From contig DLHT01000005.1 in NCBI GenBank assembly GCA_002483365.1, positions 1 through 64,000 on the forward strand: a stretch of DNA of 64,000 nucleotides, given 5' to 3'. The DNA comes from Cellvibrio sp. UBA7661 (GTDB taxonomy: Bacteria; Pseudomonadota; Gammaproteobacteria; Pseudomonadales; Cellvibrionaceae). This document shows positions 9,600-18,631 of this stretch, one piece after another (position 1 is the stretch's first letter; every line of letters starts with the position of its first letter). Below the pieces are notes generated by a model, which saw only the letters and a list, made by a program, of their open reading frames with translations, searched no databases and had not been told where the DNA came from. The position numbers and the translations under genes were made by a program.

Positions 9600-10238
9600 T
9601 TAACTCATCTCGGATATTTGCGTATTCTGGATAGAAAAATATTTATCCATACCCGTCCACTCAAGAATTTGCGCAACGTCTTTATTGCAGTTGCACAGTT
9701 TAATGGCATCGCGCGCTGATCCTTTACGTTCTTTAAAAAGCAACAACATCCCCAGGCCTGTCAAACTCAGCGCCGGTGTTTCATTCAAATTAAATTCAAA
9801 CTCTTTGATATCAGTCCCTTCAGTTTCCTCAAGCAACCGGCTCCACTCTTTGCGCAGGTTATTGTCTATATTTCCATGAATACTGACACGCAAACCGCGC
9901 CCGCTATTAATCGATACCCAATCCAGGCTGGGCGAATCTGAAAAGGTAATCGAATTGACTGATGAGGCCAATTTCTTTTTTGCCGGAGCCGTTTTACCTG
10001 AGCCAGCTCTCAAGGGGACATGTGCGCGCGGAACCGCTACATGAGCAGCTGTTTTCGCAGGCACAGGTTTGGTTTTATCAAGCCAGCCTTCAGGCACCAC
10101 ATCATCCCAACTACTTTCCTGAGGGCCTTCGCCTACAACATCATCAATAACACGGCCACTGGTACGCTTTGCGCGTGCCGATTCATCATTGGCTCGCACA
10201 ACCTTTCGCTCACCTACAAAAGGAACATGATGGCGCAT
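9600..10238 (-). CDS. STAS-domain protein with disordered N-terminus
   Basis: A 212-residue cytoplasmic protein. Residues 1-110 are rich in charged, Ala, Pro and Lys residues and look disordered; the C-terminal hundred residues form a STAS-like domain (LRVSIHGNIDNN, FEFNLNETPALSLTGLGMLLLFKERKG, VAQILEWTGMDKYF). STAS proteins act in anti-sigma antagonist switches or partner binding. The usual phosphorylated Ser/Thr would fall in the TPALSLTGLG stretch. I chose the ATG at 10238, since GGAG lies 8-11 bases upstream. In-frame ATGs at 10250 and 10268 are alternatives. It is divergent from a GGDEF-EAL gene, which hints at c-di-GMP-related signalling, but this is only context. Confidence 0.68.
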   Translation of the reverse strand: MRHHVPFVGERKVVRANDESARAKRTSGRVIDDVVGEGPQESSWDDVVPEGWLDKTKPVPAKTAAHVAVPRAHVPLRAGSGKTAPAKKKLASSVNSITFSDSPSLDWVSINSGRGLRVSIHGNIDNNLRKEWSRLLEETEGTDIKEFEFNLNETPALSLTGLGMLLLFKERKGSARDAIKLCNCNKDVAQILEWTGMDKYFSIQNTQISEMS

Positions 10239-10716
10239 AGAGCACTCCATAAATGCAATGCACTGCAAGGACTGACAGAACTATTTAAATTTTAGTGCAG
10301 CTATAGCCAAAAGCGAGTGTGGTATAGCGCAACACACTGGTTTCAAGAAGCTCCCTACGCGAAAGCGACCGTTTTTCACTCAACTTATGAAAACATATTA
10401 TTGGCACATATTTCATCTTTTAGCCAAAATATGCTGCCATTTGGGAATTTTGGAAACACATACCCATTCTCACAGACACCAAAGTCTGGAATGTTTTTAG
10501 CGCAAACACGTCTTACCAATTTATTTATCATAAAAAAAAGCGCTAACGCACTTTTTTGTTGTAAAGTGCTGATTCGATATAGAAATTTGGGACGTGCAGG
10601 CACCGGAAGAGTGCCATTAGTTAGGTTTTTTAGTGTTAGTGGTCTGCCCTTATGAGAGAAAAATGTCATGGCAAGATGCACTAAATAGCGAAAACGATCA
10701 CCCCAATTGAGCGATT
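10239..10716. other. Intergenic region, 478 bases, between divergent STAS and GGDEF-EAL genes
   Basis: No convincing gene. Two overlapping open frames of 112 and 98 codons lie on opposite strands (10317-10655, 10385-10681) but have no ribosome site, no recognisable domain and a composition unlike coding DNA here. The stretch is AT-rich and should hold promoters for both flanking genes. A small GCG-CTAA-CGC hairpin beside A/T runs is seen near 10527-10555. Confidence 0.5.
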
Positions 10717-13035
10717 ATGCAGACGAGTGAATCAGGGCAGCCAAAGAATACTGCCATTGAGTTGATTAAAAAGTTCCAGCAACTTTTTACTGACTTAAAC
10801 CATAAACAAATTGCCGAACGTTTGGTAAAACTGGTCATTGCCAAGCGAACCATCAGCCGCGCCGTGTTAATTGTTGAGCGCGACAGCCATCTTTATGTTG
10901 AAGCTATAGCGTCATCCGGTTTTGATGAGCCTTTCGTCAATGGCGTTGCAACCTCACTCAGCCGCTTGAATTATCTCCCGCATCAATACATACATCAGGT
11001 TTTTGATACCGGCTTACCTTGTGCATTGGATCAAGACACCATCAACCGCATGGGCGCGCTGTTCGTACAAAAAGGCACTCATTCCTGTTATCTGCACCCC
11101 ATCAAAGAAAGACACAAAACCATTGCCGTGTTTTATATGGAGTCCACTCAGGGTTTGCAGCAACTGCAAAAAACCGTTGCCGAATTGGATACCGTATGGA
11201 CCTTTAGCTCGCTACTCGTCCGTCAAGTAATTGATATGTGGCACCACGAGGAGCAAGCCGAGCGATTCCGGGTTGCAGAGCAGGCCCTCTGGGCAAGCGA
11301 AACCTATCTCAATGCTATTTTGCGTTATTCTCCTGCACTGATTTCGGTTAAAGATCTGGATGGCAACGTAGTACTCGCCAGCGAACACTTCAAACAAATG
11401 GCCAACATTGATGAAACAGGTTTCGTTGGCAAAAACGTGTTTGATGTCTATCCAAAAGACGTTGCTCAATCCATGTGGGAAATCGATAAGGCCACCAAAA
11501 CCAAACAACAGACTTATGAAGTTGAATTGGATTTGATGCACAAAGACGGCAGCCAACACACCTATCTGATGGTGAAATTCCCGCTGCGCAGTAAAGACAA
11601 TACCGTTTTTGGTGTCTGTACTATCGGCACCGACATTTCCGAACGTAAACTCGCTGAAAATGCGTTGCGTGAACAACAATCGCGCCTGAATTACATGGCA
11701 TTTCACGACTCGCTCACATCCCTGCCTAACCGTTCTCTTTTTTACGACCGCATTTATCACGGTCTTGCACGCGCACGCCGCAGCGAATCAAAACTCGCGC
11801 TGATGTTGTTGGATATCGATCGCTTCAAAAATATCAACGACAGTCTGGGGCACGATGCAGGTGATATTTTATTGAAAGCTATTGCGATGCGCCTGAATGA
11901 AGGCGTGCGTGATATGGATACAGTGGCGCGTTTGGGGGGCGATGAGTTTGTAGTCGTACTTGAAGGCATACACGACATGGAAGATGTAGTGTTCGTTGCC
12001 AACAAACTACTCACGACGCTGTCGCGCCCGATTGAAATTAGCGGCCATAATATTTCCACCACGGTCAGTATCGGTGTCAGTATTTTTCCAGAAGATGGCG
12101 GTGATACTGACGAGCTACTGAAAAACGCCGACATCGCCATGTATAAAGCGAAAGAAGCAGGCAAAAACAACTGCCAGTTCTACACCAAAGGCATGAACGC
12201 TACTGCAGTGAATTATCTGCTGCTGGAAAACGATTTGCGCCGTGCGATAGAACAGCAACAACTCGTACTTTACTACCAGCCACAAGTAGATTTACGCACT
12301 GGCGAGATGATGGGTGTAGAGACATTGGTGCGCTGGCAACATCCGGATCGCGGTTTGGTATCCCCTGCGCATTTCATCCCGCTGGCTGAAGAAACCGGTT
12401 TGATCGTACCAATTGGTGAGTGGGTACTACGCGAAGCCTGTCGCCAACAAAAGCTCTGGTTGGATGCCAGTAAGTATGTTGGCAAAATTGCGGTGAACTT
12501 ATCGCCACGCCAATTCCGCCAGAAAAACTTTCCCGGCAAGGTAGAAGCCATACTCAAAGAAACGGGCCTTGAAGCAAAATATCTGGAACTGGAAATCACC
12601 GAAAGCTGCGCAATGGAACACGCGGGAGAAACGATCAATCAATTAAACCAACTGAAACAAATGGGCATGTTTCTGGCCATTGATGACTTTGGTACTGGCT
12701 ATTCGTCACTTGCGTACTTGCAGCGCTTCCCTATCCAGAAGCTGAAGATTGACCGCAGTTTTATCAATGACATCCACGATGACGATAACGATGCGGCCAT
12801 CGCGAAATCGATTATCGGCCTTGCCCACAACATGCAGATGCGAGTAGTCGCAGAAGGCGTAGAAACCGAACAGCAAGCGGAATGGTTGCGCGATATGGGC
12901 TGCGACCAGGCGCAAGGCTTCCTCTATGCCAAACCCATGACGGCAAAACAACTGGAAAACCATTTCCACAATGGCCGCTTTTATTTCGACGGCACGATTG
13001 TCCACCTGGACACCCAAATGAAACTGGGAACCTGA
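10717..13035 (+). CDS. GAF-PAS-GGDEF-EAL bifunctional c-di-GMP regulator
   Basis: A 772-residue soluble signalling protein. Residues 1-180 resemble a GAF sensor, about 195-310 a PAS/PAC domain (YLNAILRYSPALISVKDLDG onward), then GGDEF (GGDEF at 407-411) and EAL (about 515-755). The cyclase motif is intact, and the inhibitory RxxD site (RDMD) is five residues upstream. The EAL domain reads ETL (535-537) in place of EAL, but the other catalytic elements are present: NLSPRQFRQ, LEITES, IDDFGTGYSS, KIDRSF, EGVE. Both synthesis and breakdown of c-di-GMP are therefore possible. No membrane segment. It is divergent from the STAS gene. Confidence 0.92.
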   Translation: MQTSESGQPKNTAIELIKKFQQLFTDLNHKQIAERLVKLVIAKRTISRAVLIVERDSHLYVEAIASSGFDEPFVNGVATSLSRLNYLPHQYIHQVFDTGLPCALDQDTINRMGALFVQKGTHSCYLHPIKERHKTIAVFYMESTQGLQQLQKTVAELDTVWTFSSLLVRQVIDMWHHEEQAERFRVAEQALWASETYLNAILRYSPALISVKDLDGNVVLASEHFKQMANIDETGFVGKNVFDVYPKDVAQSMWEIDKATKTKQQTYEVELDLMHKDGSQHTYLMVKFPLRSKDNTVFGVCTIGTDISERKLAENALREQQSRLNYMAFHDSLTSLPNRSLFYDRIYHGLARARRSESKLALMLLDIDRFKNINDSLGHDAGDILLKAIAMRLNEGVRDMDTVARLGGDEFVVVLEGIHDMEDVVFVANKLLTTLSRPIEISGHNISTTVSIGVSIFPEDGGDTDELLKNADIAMYKAKEAGKNNCQFYTKGMNATAVNYLLLENDLRRAIEQQQLVLYYQPQVDLRTGEMMGVETLVRWQHPDRGLVSPAHFIPLAEETGLIVPIGEWVLREACRQQKLWLDASKYVGKIAVNLSPRQFRQKNFPGKVEAILKETGLEAKYLELEITESCAMEHAGETINQLNQLKQMGMFLAIDDFGTGYSSLAYLQRFPIQKLKIDRSFINDIHDDDNDAAIAKSIIGLAHNMQMRVVAEGVETEQQAEWLRDMGCDQAQGFLYAKPMTAKQLENHFHNGRFYFDGTIVHLDTQMKLGT

Positions 13036-13079
13036 CAGCTCCCTTTTTAATTGATGTGAATCACTTTGATTGATGCGGA

Positions 13080-13985
13080 CTAGCCTTTTCCACGTGTTTT
13101 ATTGGCATTGGGACGCGCGTTTTCTTCAACAAATGCCACTATCGCATCAGCAACATCTTTACCGGTTGCCCCTTCTATACCTTCCAATCCCGGCGACGAA
13201 TTCACTTCCATTACCAAAGGCCCCCTGCTGGAGCGCAATAAATCCACCCCAGCCACTTGCAGGCCCATGGTCTGCGCCGCTTTGATGGCTGTGCGTCGCT
13301 CGGTAGGGGTCAGTTTAGCGAGCTTGGCCGAACCACCGCGATGCAGGTTAGAGCGGAACTCGCCCTCGGCAGCCGTGCGCTCCATGGCAGCTACCACTTT
13401 GTCGCCAATGACAAAGCAGCGCAGGTCGCTGCCATTGGCCTCCTTGATGAACTCTTGCACCAGAAACTCGGCACGCAACTCGCGGAAGGCTTCAATCACA
13501 CTCTCCGCTGCCTTCTGGGTTTCGGCCAATACTATTCCGCGCCCCTGGGTGCCTTCGCACAGCTTCAGAACCAGTGGCGTACCACCAACCAGTTTAATCA
13601 GCTCTTTGGCATCGTGAACGTTGTAGGCAAAACTGGTTTTAGGCAGACCAATACCTTTGCGTGACAGCAACTGCAATGCGCGCAACTTGTCACGTGAACG
13701 GCCCAAGGCAATAGACTCGGTGAGGCAATAAACCCCCATCATTTCGAATTGGCGGATTACCGCCAGACCATAATGCGTCACTGACGCTCCGATTCTGGGA
13801 ATAACAGCGTCAAAATCTTCCAGAAGTTCGCCCATGTACCAGATCGCAGGACTGTCTGAGGCAATATCGATATAGCATTTAAGAATGTCGAGCACGCGCA
13901 CTTCATGGCCACGTTTAGTGCAAGCCTCCACCAACCGACGGGTAGAATACAAGCGGCGATTACGCGACAAAATGGCGATTTTCAT
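13080..13985 (-). CDS. rimK: RimK, ribosomal protein S6 glutamate ligase
   Basis: A 301-residue ATP-grasp ligase that adds glutamate residues to the C-terminus of ribosomal protein S6. Family landmarks: MKIAILSRNRRLYSTRRL at the start, VLKLCEGTQGRGIVLAE for ATP binding, EFIKEANGSDLRCFVIGDKVVAAM and the metal site VMEVNSSPGLEGIE. Length is normal (about 300). It lies 82 bases downstream of rimB on the same strand, as in Pseudomonas, where RimK activity is tuned by RimB and by c-di-GMP. It converges with the GGDEF-EAL gene with only a 44-base gap and no obvious terminator. Confidence 0.94.
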   Translation of the reverse strand: MKIAILSRNRRLYSTRRLVEACTKRGHEVRVLDILKCYIDIASDSPAIWYMGELLEDFDAVIPRIGASVTHYGLAVIRQFEMMGVYCLTESIALGRSRDKLRALQLLSRKGIGLPKTSFAYNVHDAKELIKLVGGTPLVLKLCEGTQGRGIVLAETQKAAESVIEAFRELRAEFLVQEFIKEANGSDLRCFVIGDKVVAAMERTAAEGEFRSNLHRGGSAKLAKLTPTERRTAIKAAQTMGLQVAGVDLLRSSRGPLVMEVNSSPGLEGIEGATGKDVADAIVAFVEENARPNANKTRGKG

Positions 13986-14067
13986 AGTAAACCTGATCAG
14001 AAAAATAAAGGGATTAAGGAAACCGGACGATGCACGGAAGCTACTGCTACCGGCGTCTGTAGATAAT

Positions 14068-14535
14068 TTACATAGATGCTATAGGAGGATGGTTTTTGTT
14101 GCCGCCCAACAAAAAGGATTTACCGCTATCGACCAGAAAGCCTTGTTTAAGGGCGCTGCGGCCCAGCAGCATACGAAAGCGCATATTCTCGCGGTCAGTC
14201 AAGGTCACTTCCATTGAGAACGTCATACCGTTGATCAATAAGGTGGTATCGATCACCACGCGCTCTTCTTTATGTCCGCCAGAATCAGTCACCATGCGTA
14301 CGTCTTTCACCGGAGCCTCACACTCAATGCAAGTCAGGCTGTCTTTCTGCAAGGGATGCAGGCCGAAACGCACCCAAGGCTTGCCGTCTTTTTCGAACGG
14401 CGTAACGTAGTAGGCATGCAGGGCACTAGTGCGCGCACCTGTATCAACCTTGGCTTTGATAGCGCTAATTCCAAGAGCAGGTAGCCCCACCCATTCACGC
14501 CAACCGACGACTTCAGGCTGTTTTTTTATCACCAC
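14068..14535 (-). CDS. rimB: RimB-type retropepsin-like protease (DUF785 / ATP-dependent zinc protease family)
   Basis: A 155-residue protein of the RimK-associated aspartic-protease-like family. The key motif KVDTGARTSALHA has the putative catalytic Asp at residue 31; RMLLGRSAL and FLVDSGKSFLLGG complete the fold signature. In Pseudomonas fluorescens RimB processes glutamylated S6 and works with RimK. It starts with GTG; two consecutive GTG codons (14535 and 14532) lie 5 and 8 bases after a strong GGAGG, so either may be used. It is cotranscribed with rimK downstream. The older name 'ATP-dependent zinc protease' is probably misleading. Confidence 0.85.
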   Translation of the reverse strand: MVIKKQPEVVGWREWVGLPALGISAIKAKVDTGARTSALHAYYVTPFEKDGKPWVRFGLHPLQKDSLTCIECEAPVKDVRMVTDSGGHKEERVVIDTTLLINGMTFSMEVTLTDRENMRFRMLLGRSALKQGFLVDSGKSFLLGGNKNHPPIASM

Positions 14536-14632
14536 CAGAACCTCCGGATTATCAAGTGCAATTGCCTTGGAACTGATCCACCCAAATAACGATGGACAGG
14601 CGCGCTTTGTACCTCAGATCCAAGCCAAGGTA

Positions 14633-14671
14633 AAAAGAAAAATTTTGATCCTACCCAGCAATTTTTCTTTT
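14633..14671. promoter_or_regulatory. AT-rich inverted repeat upstream of rimB
   Basis: A 12-base perfect inverted repeat (14633-14644 with 14660-14671), mostly A and T, with a 15-base loop, in the 230-base divergent gap between rimB and the small gene at 14767. It could be an operator or a weak bidirectional terminator; the T-rich continuation at 14671-14679 favours termination of rightward read-through. Confidence 0.35.
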
Positions 14672-14766
14672 GTTTTTTTATGGGCTATGGTAAATAGCGC
14701 GGGTCAAATTTCCCCGTCGGGGAATCGATCCACCTACCCTCTCTCTGTCAATGTTGGAGTAGTTTT

Positions 14767-14973
14767 ATGTCAGTTGATGTAGAGTCACAAGATACTGATC
14801 TGATCAGTGATGTTAGCATCGAAACCGAAGATGAAGAGGCTACCCCGAAACTTACGGGTAAAGAAGCCAGCCAGCACACACTGGAAATGCGCCGCAAAAT
14901 CGAAGATCGTCTGGAGCGCCGCCGCATTAAGGATCAACTGGGATACGATGATCTCTCTGATTTGGACTTCTAA
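14767..14973 (+). CDS. Small acidic protein, PA3496-like
   Basis: A 68-residue protein with an acidic N-terminal half (ESQDTDLISDVSIETEDEE) and a basic helical C-terminal part (MRRKIEDRLERRRIKDQLGYDDLSD). The RRKIEDxLExRR...QLGYDD ending resembles the Pseudomonas PA3496 family, annotated elsewhere as a putative envelope-integrity protein; this is recognised by memory of the motif only. TTGGAG lies 7 bases before the ATG. It forms a single-gene unit ended by a very strong terminator, arguing that it is a real and separately transcribed gene. No membrane segment or signal peptide. Confidence 0.72.
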   Translation: MSVDVESQDTDLISDVSIETEDEEATPKLTGKEASQHTLEMRRKIEDRLERRRIKDQLGYDDLSDLDF

Positions 14974-15087
14974 GCTTCAGAATGATAAGTAAATGCCCCC
15001 GGGGCAAACAAAGAGCGCGTGGAATAAAAGCGTAACAGCAACCTGATACAGGTATTCGGTCAATATCCACAAGCGCCATCAACACCC

Positions 15088-15130
15088 AATACTGCCTTTA
15101 TCTTTTCACAGATAAAGGCAGTATTTTTTT
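15088..15130 (+). terminator. Strong Rho-independent terminator after the PA3496-like gene
   Basis: A perfect 15-bp stem (15088-15102 with 15111-15125) with an 8-base loop, followed by a T-run on the plus strand. There is no T-run in the reverse direction, so it acts rightward. Confidence 0.9.
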
Positions 15131-15213
15131 GTCTATTTTGCGGGAATCAAAAACCCGAATAGCTCGATATCGCCTGTCATTTTTATACTTAAAAAGTCTT
15201 CGATATTTGTTTG

Positions 15214-16161
15214 CTATTCCAAACGGATATTATCCAAAAAAAAGGTTCGCGGTGCAGGTAATTTAGCGGCAAATAAAGCAAAGCCCGTTATTGCGTCCAA
15301 CTGTATATCACGCTTCTTCGGTGCGCTACGGATGTCATCTACCTTGATACGAATTTCGTTCCAACCGGTCATTAACATCACAGGATGATTGAACCTGTCT
15401 GCTAATTCATTGTTGCCCATGTCATGTTGATAATCGGAAATTTTTAGTACCAGAACCAAAGGCTCCGGATCTGGATTATAAAAATCCATCACTAAAAATT
15501 GATACCCTGTCCAATTCCCATAAGGACTAACCAAACTGATACCCGCATATTGTTGCGTACTTAATTGCACCGCTAACACCTGTGAACCAGAGCGCGCACC
15601 AGTGTTATCTTGATGAACAGTTGTAGTAGCACCATTCACACGAATCTGTGCTATTTCCGCACGCGATTCAAAGCGGTTAATCATCGGAAATTGTGTTCGC
15701 ATGGTTATATCTGCCCATGCAGAATCGATAATTAACCATGCCGGTGGCAATACACAACACGCGCTGGCAATGCGTAAACACCATATCTTTCTCGTTGGCT
15801 TTTGTCCCCAAAATAAACCCAGCCATGCACCAAAAAGATTGTGCAATACATCGTTCCAACTCACATTGCGCCCGACAAAAGATTGGGCGATTTCAATAAG
15901 TCCCCCCAAAACCAATACGCCAACCGAAACCCCTAACCACTCGCGCCAACTCACCAGAGGCTTAATGGATTGAATCAGTAACAATAAAACTGCAAAAAAA
16001 ATGATGTGCCCAAAATCCCACAGATTTTTAATAACCTCTGGAGAATAATAATCTGCGCCACCCCAAAAAAATAAAGGTGCCAAAATCACAATGACCACAC
16101 CCAATAGCCACGAAGGCAAACTCACTTTCAACGCAAACTCCATTACTGAAACAGCGAACAT
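15214..16161 (-). CDS. VanZ-like membrane protein with C-terminal jelly-roll domain
   Basis: A 315-residue protein. The N-terminal half holds four to five membrane segments with a VanZ-like pattern (DFGHIIFFAVLL, GGLIEIAQSFVGRNVSWNDVLHNLFGAWLG). After a last helix near residues 130-150 comes an extracytoplasmic domain of about 160 residues that looks like a carbohydrate-binding jelly roll (YGNWTGYQFLVMDFYNPD, GWNEIRIKVDDI, FFLDNIRLE). VanZ of Enterococcus gives low-level teicoplanin resistance, but Gram-negative homologues have no settled role. ATGs at 16161 and 16143 are both possible; neither has a clear ribosome site. Confidence 0.72.
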   Translation of the reverse strand: MFAVSVMEFALKVSLPSWLLGVVIVILAPLFFWGGADYYSPEVIKNLWDFGHIIFFAVLLLLIQSIKPLVSWREWLGVSVGVLVLGGLIEIAQSFVGRNVSWNDVLHNLFGAWLGLFWGQKPTRKIWCLRIASACCVLPPAWLIIDSAWADITMRTQFPMINRFESRAEIAQIRVNGATTTVHQDNTGARSGSQVLAVQLSTQQYAGISLVSPYGNWTGYQFLVMDFYNPDPEPLVLVLKISDYQHDMGNNELADRFNHPVMLMTGWNEIRIKVDDIRSAPKKRDIQLDAITGFALFAAKLPAPRTFFLDNIRLE

Positions 16162-16376
16162 TAGAACAATTTATTACAAATCCCTGGCGTCTGGCTTGGC
16201 AATCTGTAATGACTAAATCGATGCAAGGTTTAGTATTAGACCAATGCAGGCATTCTGTGCAAATGACATCGCTACCTGATACCCCGGTCGCAACACAACG
16301 ACATTAACGAATTGCGAATGAACGACATCACAAAAACAAGGTCACTTTATTTAACTACATAACAGGATTTACGATT

Positions 16377-17162
16377 ATGAACAGCATAACCCGTTCACTG
16401 CAAAGCAGAATCAAAATCGCCCTATCATGGCTTGTGTTTTCACTGGCACTGATAGGATTAGGTGCCCACGCAAAATCACCCATCAACCCTAACCCGACGG
16501 GAACAACTTACATTGTCAAACCCGATTATCGCAAATGCGCATTTCCAATGTGTGGCGGTTGGCATTTAACACCAGTAAATCAATATTCAATTCAGCTGGA
16601 AACTGAAGACCAGGCGTATGAAAACTCAGCGCTACTACCCAATAGCATTTATGTGGCCTACATTAATTACAAGCGGCTCGGGCTTACCAAAAAGCAAATC
16701 GCCGAGCTTGGAAATGCCATCCGCACCGAACAAGTGTTAGTACGAGGCACACTGACCAAATCGCCCACCAGCGGAAAAATCATCACCAGTACCAAAACAT
16801 TGGTTGCCAATGGTGCCTGGATCAGTGCAAATAAAAATGTACCAGTAGGCACTTATTTAAATATCACCAGCACCGGCATTTTTTGTATCACCACGCCCTG
16901 TCCTTCATTTAATGCGGCGTTGATCAACAGTGATTACAACACCCACTTCCATGATTTTTCACTGGAAAAAGCAACTCTAACAGAAGAACAGGAAGCGGCT
17001 GCCTGGGAAGCGATTTCAACAACAGGTTTGATTGTCACGGGTACCACCTATGAGACAACGGGTTTCAATGAAACCGGAGCAGAACCCGCAAAAGGCACCG
17101 GTGTTGCTGCTACCCAAGTCTTTTTTGCTTACCCTGCAAAAAAAGCAGGCGCAAAAAAATAA
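16377..17162 (+). CDS. Secreted protein with paired PxC(G/P) motifs, DUF6748-like
   Basis: A 261-residue protein with a signal peptide (hydrophobic core about residues 15-32, cleavage after AHA). The mature part shows two related motifs: KCAFPMCGGWHLTPVN near the start and GIFCITTPCPSFNAALIN near the middle, each with a Cys-x(3,4)-Pro-x-Cys-like pair that may form disulfides or bind metal. The remaining sequence repeats the theme (YIVKPDYR... / YLNITSTG...), suggesting two related half-domains. I recall a similar pattern from DUF6748 proteins, but that is not a confident match. AGGA lies upstream of the ATG. Function unknown; it stands alone with its own terminator. Confidence 0.65.
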   Translation: MNSITRSLQSRIKIALSWLVFSLALIGLGAHAKSPINPNPTGTTYIVKPDYRKCAFPMCGGWHLTPVNQYSIQLETEDQAYENSALLPNSIYVAYINYKRLGLTKKQIAELGNAIRTEQVLVRGTLTKSPTSGKIITSTKTLVANGAWISANKNVPVGTYLNITSTGIFCITTPCPSFNAALINSDYNTHFHDFSLEKATLTEEQEAAAWEAISTTGLIVTGTTYETTGFNETGAEPAKGTGVAATQVFFAYPAKKAGAKK

Positions 17163-17195
17163 TAGTGTCATTCACTGCAAAGCAACAACTCAAAC

Positions 17196-17235
17196 AAAAA
17201 TCCCCGGCTGTTAACTACATGCCGGGGATTTTTTA
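17196..17235. terminator. Bidirectional terminator between secreted protein gene and dgt
   Basis: A 10-bp perfect stem (17199-17208 with 17221-17230, core TCCCCGGC/GCCGGGGA), extended by A-run and T-run on either side, between convergent genes. Confidence 0.9.
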
Positions 17236-17263
17236 TTCCGGGAAAGCAATAATCCAAACCTGA

Positions 17264-18631
17264 TCAGTACTGCGATTGCCCCATACCATTAAATTGTTTA
17301 GCAAGATTGGTCGCATAGTTGTCTGTCATACCGCTGATATAATCAATCACCGCCATTAACGCCAAATATTTATAGTTGTCGCCGCGTTTACTGACATCAG
17401 GGTGGAAATTATTTTCACCAATCAACGCCATCACGCGATTATCTTTATAGGTCATTTGCGCTGGATCACCGAGCGATGCATAGACTGCAGAGCAAATTGT
17501 ACTTAACAAAGTACCAATCACCGCATAAGCACCAATCTCCAATTCAACACGACGCGAGTGATTAAATATTTTTTGCTTTGCCAGATCTTTCGCTGCTTGT
17601 ACCGCATTTTTTACTTTCGGGTCGCACAAGGAAATTAAATCACCTTCTACTTCGCCGTGTAAAAACGCATCCTGATGCTGAATAAATGCTGCAGTTCCGG
17701 CATTGATAAACGCATCAATCACCTTGCCGCGCACCAATGCCGGTTTGCGACCATCGTTCACTTTTTTCAGCAACCGCTCCAGGTCAGCTAATTGCGGGGA
17801 ATCGGCAATCACCGGGTGCAGCAATTCATAAATTTCTGCCCAGTTGAGAATGCCCATTTCCAGCCCGTCTTCCAAATCGATAATGCCGTAACAAAAATCG
17901 TCGGCCGCTTCCATTAAATACACCAGCGGATGACGGCAATACCAATCACTGCCCAATTCAATCAAACCGGTTTTTTGTGCTATCTCGTGAAAGTGCTCAA
18001 GTTCGGATTGAAAAATACCGTATTTGGCATCTTTCGGGCGCTGCCCCAGCACAGTCGGGGTGGATGTCCAGGGGTATTTAATCGAGGAGGCAAGCGTTGC
18101 ATAGGTCAAGCGCATACCATCGTGAAACTGGTGATATTCCGATGTCGTTAACACGCGCAAGCCTTGGGCATTACCTTCAAATACGCGAATGTCATCCTGC
18201 TCAGAGGGCGATAAATGTTTTAAAAACTCGGCACCTTCTTTTTGAAACCAGTTGCGGATTGCATCCTCACCCGTGTGACCAAAAGGCGGGTTGCCAATAT
18301 CGTGCGCAAGGCAAGTCGCTTGCACTATATCGCCAATATCCGTCGGCCAAATATGCGCAGGCAAATCGCCTTTATCTTTTAACGCCTGCCCAACACGAAT
18401 GCCCAGTGTGCGCCCCACACAAGCCACTTCCAAACTGTGTGTCATACGGTTGTGGATGTGGTCATTAGTAGCGAGCGGATGCACTTGTGTTTTACGCGCA
18501 AGCCGACGAAACGCACCAGAAAAAATAATCTTGTCGTGATCCGAGTGAAACGGCGAACGCCCTTCTTCATGCTTTGCCACACGCTTGCCCAAACGGTCTG
18601 CGCACAGCAATTGGTTCCAATTCATGGTCAT
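17264..18631 (-). CDS. dgt: Deoxyguanosinetriphosphate triphosphohydrolase-like HD protein
   Basis: A 455-residue HD-domain dNTPase that hydrolyses dGTP (and often other dNTPs) to the nucleoside and triphosphate. The start region CADRLGKR...EGRSPFHSDHDKIIFSGAFRRLARKTQV, the HNRMTHSLEVA metal histidine, the HD pair in CLAHDIGNPPFGHTGEDAI (His110-Asp111) and FEGNAQGLR are typical. AGGGA about 8 bases before the ATG at 18631 supports that start; a second ATG is two codons in. It is separated from the divergent urea genes by 442 bases containing repeated motifs. Paralogues of this family can limit dNTPs for phages, but nothing here marks it as a defence gene. Confidence 0.92.
   Translation of the reverse strand: MTMNWNQLLCADRLGKRVAKHEEGRSPFHSDHDKIIFSGAFRRLARKTQVHPLATNDHIHNRMTHSLEVACVGRTLGIRVGQALKDKGDLPAHIWPTDIGDIVQATCLAHDIGNPPFGHTGEDAIRNWFQKEGAEFLKHLSPSEQDDIRVFEGNAQGLRVLTTSEYHQFHDGMRLTYATLASSIKYPWTSTPTVLGQRPKDAKYGIFQSELEHFHEIAQKTGLIELGSDWYCRHPLVYLMEAADDFCYGIIDLEDGLEMGILNWAEIYELLHPVIADSPQLADLERLLKKVNDGRKPALVRGKVIDAFINAGTAAFIQHQDAFLHGEVEGDLISLCDPKVKNAVQAAKDLAKQKIFNHSRRVELEIGAYAVIGTLLSTICSAVYASLGDPAQMTYKDNRVMALIGENNFHPDVSKRGDNYKYLALMAVIDYISGMTDNYATNLAKQFNGMGQSQY

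Noticed and set aside
10317..10681. Open frames of 112 (+) and 98 (-) codons in the gap before the GGDEF-EAL gene
   Set aside because: They overlap on opposite strands, have no ribosome site or domain, and composition looks non-coding.
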